A stretch of 7,487 nt of DNA from an uncultured Bacilli bacterium. GTDB taxonomy: Bacteria; Bacillota_I; Bacilli_A; RF39; UBA660. Below the pieces are notes generated by a model, which was given only the letters and a program-made list of their open reading frames with translations, was not told the origin of the DNA and did no database searches. Shown one piece after another: positions 5,576 through 7,487 of this stretch (its first letter is position 1; every line of letters begins with the position of its first letter). The stretch covers positions 1-7,487 of the forward strand of contig CAJGDV010000057.1 of the NCBI GenBank assembly GCA_904502155.1, in the 5' to 3' direction. The position numbers and the translations under genes are program-made.

Positions 5576-6788
5576 AATATAATAAATTTTTATTTATCAT
5601 TTCTATTAAATCTTTTAATTCCTTAACATCAAATACAGCTTTATTTATTAAGTTTCCTTCATAAATAGATTCTAATGTATCATCAGAAAGTGATATACAA
5701 ATCATTATTAAAAAATAATTAATTGCTATTTTATAAGTATCAATAATATCATTATTCAAAATGTCAACAAACTCTTGTCTTTCTTTTTTAACATAAGTAG
5801 GATGGTTAATTATTGTTTCATATAAATCATTAATCTTATTTGTTATAAATTGTTCAACACTAACCTTTTTTTCTGTTTTAGTATATTCAATAAATATTTC
5901 AGTATGCTCTTTTAAGAACTTGTCTATTTTAGTTTGTTTTGTTTTTGATTCAGGTAATTTTCTTAGATTATTAGATTCATTTATAAAATTATTAAGTTCA
6001 CCTATTTTTTTTAGAACGCTTTTATTTTTTTCATCTACTATTTTTATTTCATCATCTAATTTTTTAATTTGTTTATATAAATCATTTCTATCTTTTACTA
6101 TTCTTGAAATATTATTTTCAAAGCGATTAATATATTTTTTTAATAACTCGTTGTTTAAATGTTTATTACCATAATAATAGTTACAAATTAATTGATATTC
6201 AATAGCATCATTGTTTTGTAAATTAACAAAATAAAAGATAGCATCTTTAATACTATTTGTGTTTTTTAATGTTTTATTAATTGTATCATTTAAGTCATAG
6301 TCAAAGTATTCTATCGGTCCTGATGTTCCTATAAAAAACAAATTATAAAGATTAAATTTTAAAGTATAAAATATTGGTATTAAATTAAATATTGGTTCTT
6401 TTAAAATTGATGAATGAATAAATAAATCATTATCATGCATTTTTAAAATAGTTACTTGTTCATTTGAATAAAGTGTTAGTGTTTTGTATGCTTTTATAAT
6501 GTATCCTTTTTTATTAATGTTTTTTATAATATTACGTGTTTTTTGATCATACATATGCATTGTATTATTAAAATTTTCAATACTAATATCATATGTTTCT
6601 AATATTTTATTCCATGTTTCTTCATAATTTTTATTGTCTCTAGATTCGCATAGTGGATGTTTTAATGTGTTTTCTATTAAGCTGTTTTTATAAATAAAAT
6701 TGTCTATTTTTTTTGGTGGAATCCACTTGATTTCATCGATTTTTATTTTTGGTATATTATTAAATAATTCATAAAATTTTACACTCAT
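5574..6788 (-). CDS. Hypothetical coiled-coil protein
   Basis: I place the start at 6788 (404 residues), not at the longest possible ATG (6839, 421 residues). AAAAGGA (6797-6803) sits 8 nt before the ATG at 6788, while a TGTTATAAT extended -10 at 6819-6827 lies downstream of the 6839 ATG, so a transcript from it could not include that codon. An ATG at 6797 is possible but has a weaker RBS. The product is soluble, Lys/Asn/Ile-rich and without a signal peptide. Residues 1-200 have an apparent alpha/beta character, with a hydrophobic patch F-N-L-I-P-I-F-Y (134-141) and I-G-T-S-G-P-I-E-Y-F (153-162). Residues about 218-275 are a strongly charged heptad-like coiled coil. The C-terminal 110 residues are helical with a hydrophobic segment Y-F-L-I-M-I-C-I. 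I recognise no family, and no catalytic motif stands out. Confidence 0.7.
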   Translation of the reverse strand: MSVKFYELFNNIPKIKIDEIKWIPPKKIDNFIYKNSLIENTLKHPLCESRDNKNYEETWNKILETYDISIENFNNTMHMYDQKTRNIIKNINKKGYIIKAYKTLTLYSNEQVTILKMHDNDLFIHSSILKEPIFNLIPIFYTLKFNLYNLFFIGTSGPIEYFDYDLNDTINKTLKNTNSIKDAIFYFVNLQNNDAIEYQLICNYYYGNKHLNNELLKKYINRFENNISRIVKDRNDLYKQIKKLDDEIKIVDEKNKSVLKKIGELNNFINESNNLRKLPESKTKQTKIDKFLKEHTEIFIEYTKTEKKVSVEQFITNKINDLYETIINHPTYVKKERQEFVDILNNDIIDTYKIAINYFLIMICISLSDDTLESIYEGNLINKAVFDVKELKDLIEMINKNLLY

Positions 6789-6796
6789 ACACAACA

Positions 6797-6827
6797 TCCT
6801 TTTCCCATCACTAAAATAATTATAACA
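6797..6827 (-). promoter_or_regulatory. Extended -10 and RBS that decide the start at 6788
   Basis: On the minus strand TGTTATAAT (6819-6827) is an extended -10 with no convincing -35; the expected -35 site falls in the T-tract of the preceding terminator. Initiation near 6812 gives a leader of about 24 nt that contains AAAAGGA (6797-6803). Confidence 0.6.
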
Positions 6828-6841
6828 TTTTTTACACAAAT

Positions 6842-6868
6842 AAAAAAGGACTTTTATTGTTGTCCTTT
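6842..6868 (-). terminator. Terminator of the Pro/Glu-rich repeat gene
   Basis: A 7-bp stem, AAAGGAC/GTCCTTT (6862-6868 with 6845-6851) with a 10-nt loop, is followed on the minus strand by a T-tract. The TAA stop (6854-6856) lies in the loop. Confidence 0.75.
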
Positions 6869-7487
6869 GTTTTGATCTATAATTGGCTCACCAACAATTT
6901 CACTTATTACTGTTTCATTATTATTTTGTGTTACTATTGTTTGTTGTGGCTTTACAGGTTCACTTATAATACCTGGATCTGCTTCCGGTATATTTGGAAG
7001 TTCCATAGTATTTACATCAAATGATTGATTAAATACATTTGTAAAATCATCAGCATTTGTAGCTACTGGATTATTTACAAATTTTAATTCTTCTGGTTTA
7101 TTTTCAGTTATTGGTTGTGTATTTGTTTGATTAGCTAAATTAAAATCATAATTCATATCCTCACTAATTAATGTTTCAGGCATTATTATGTCAGGAGTAC
7201 TTGGTTGTATTATTTGTTTTTCCTCAACATTTTCAATTACTGAAGTATCCATTGGTTTAATAATTGTTGGTACAATTGTTTCTTGAATTAATGGTTCTGT
7301 ATTTTGTTCAAGTTTTGGTTGTCTATTTACTTCTTCTGGTTTTAATTGAGGCATTAGTTCTTCTTTCATAGAATCACTTGGTTCTGTTACAATGTTTTCT
7401 TCAATTGGAGGCATATTATTAGCTTCTAATGGCGGCATATTATTAACTTCCAATGGTGGCATAACATTAGCTTCCAATGGTGGCATA
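6854..7487 (-). CDS. Acidic Pro/Glu/Asn-rich repeat protein, C-terminal part
   Basis: The frame is open through the right edge of the window, so the ATG at 7484-7486 is very probably a repeat-internal Met and the true start lies outside. About 210 residues are visible. They begin with four 8-residue repeats, M-P-P-L-E-A-N-N and variants, and continue as low-complexity sequence rich in Pro, Glu, Asn, Gln, Thr, Ile and Val with no Cys or Trp. There is no membrane helix, sorting motif or folded-domain motif, so the region looks intrinsically disordered. Such tails occur on envelope, cell-division and secreted proteins of Firmicutes, but the missing N-terminal domain is what would define the function. 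The end is firm: the TAA lies in an intrinsic terminator. Confidence 0.65.
   Translation of the reverse strand, partial: MPPLEANVMPPLEVNNMPPLEANNMPPIEENIVTEPSDSMKEELMPQLKPEEVNRQPKLEQNTEPLIQETIVPTIIKPMDTSVIENVEEKQIIQPSTPDIIMPETLISEDMNYDFNLANQTNTQPITENKPEELKFVNNPVATNADDFTNVFNQSFDVNTMELPNIPEADPGIISEPVKPQQTIVTQNNNETVISEIVGEPIIDQNKGQQ
7391..7486 (-). repeat. Four tandem 24-bp coding repeats (M-P-P-L-E-A-N-N)
   Basis: Four consecutive in-frame units occupy 7463-7486, 7439-7462, 7415-7438 and 7391-7414, encoding MPPLEANV, MPPLEVNN, MPPLEANN and MPPIEENI. Units differ at synonymous sites (CCA/CCG/CCT second bases of the motif's codons) as well as at a few amino acids, so they are not a recent slippage product. 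The array may continue beyond the right edge. Confidence 0.85.

Noticed and set aside
5920..6174. Plus-strand open frame of 84 codons
   Set aside because: It lies wholly antisense to the coiled-coil gene, has no RBS-like sequence of note, and its Phe/Ser/Leu-rich product is what the complement of a Lys/Asn/Glu-rich coding region gives.

Overview
The window is very A+T-rich, gene-dense bacterial DNA. It has strong AGGAGG- or GGTGAT-type ribosome binding sites, TATAAT -10 boxes, short intergenic gaps and U-tract terminators. This fits a low-GC Firmicutes/Bacilli lineage, possibly one of the reduced-genome, Mollicutes-related gut Bacilli; the taxonomic guess is inference from composition and style. 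TGA is used as a stop in two genes and all four visible Trp codons are TGG, so the standard bacterial code (table 11) fits better than the Mycoplasma code.

Layout. Two plus-strand genes (27-752 and 2687-3418) are diverged paralogues. Each encodes an N-terminal membrane anchor followed by eight two-cysteine modules (16 exported Cys). All other genes are on the minus strand. Between the paralogues, in minus-strand transcription order, lie a small VanZ-like membrane protein (2263-2610), a protein-kinase-fold protein (1475-2215) and an unrecognised protein (761-1453) in the same reading frame as the kinase, just behind its TGA stop. To the right of the second paralogue come a GT4-like glycosyltransferase that lacks the usual EX7E acidic pair (3423-4409), a cytoplasmic HExxH zincin-type metallopeptidase (4494-5513), an unrecognised coiled-coil protein (5574 to about 6788), and the C-terminal part of an acidic Pro/Glu/Asn-rich protein with 8-residue tandem repeats that runs off the right edge (6854-7487).

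How it works together. Most genes look like single transcription units: nearly every one has its own promoter-like sequence and its own hairpin terminator. The kinase and the unknown gene behind it are the only likely co-transcribed pair. The compaction is notable: eight of the nine stop codons lie in or touch a terminator hairpin, two convergent pairs share a bidirectional terminator, the VanZ stop codon lies inside the consensus -35 box of the kinase promoter, and the kinase stop supplies the TG of an extended -10 box for the next gene. No RNA gene, CRISPR array, insertion sequence or prophage module was recognised, and no intergenic stretch exceeds 100 bases. The envelope-related content (two anchored Cys-rich proteins, VanZ-like protein, GT-like protein) suggests a surface-associated neighbourhood, but no shared pathway can be proved from the sequence.
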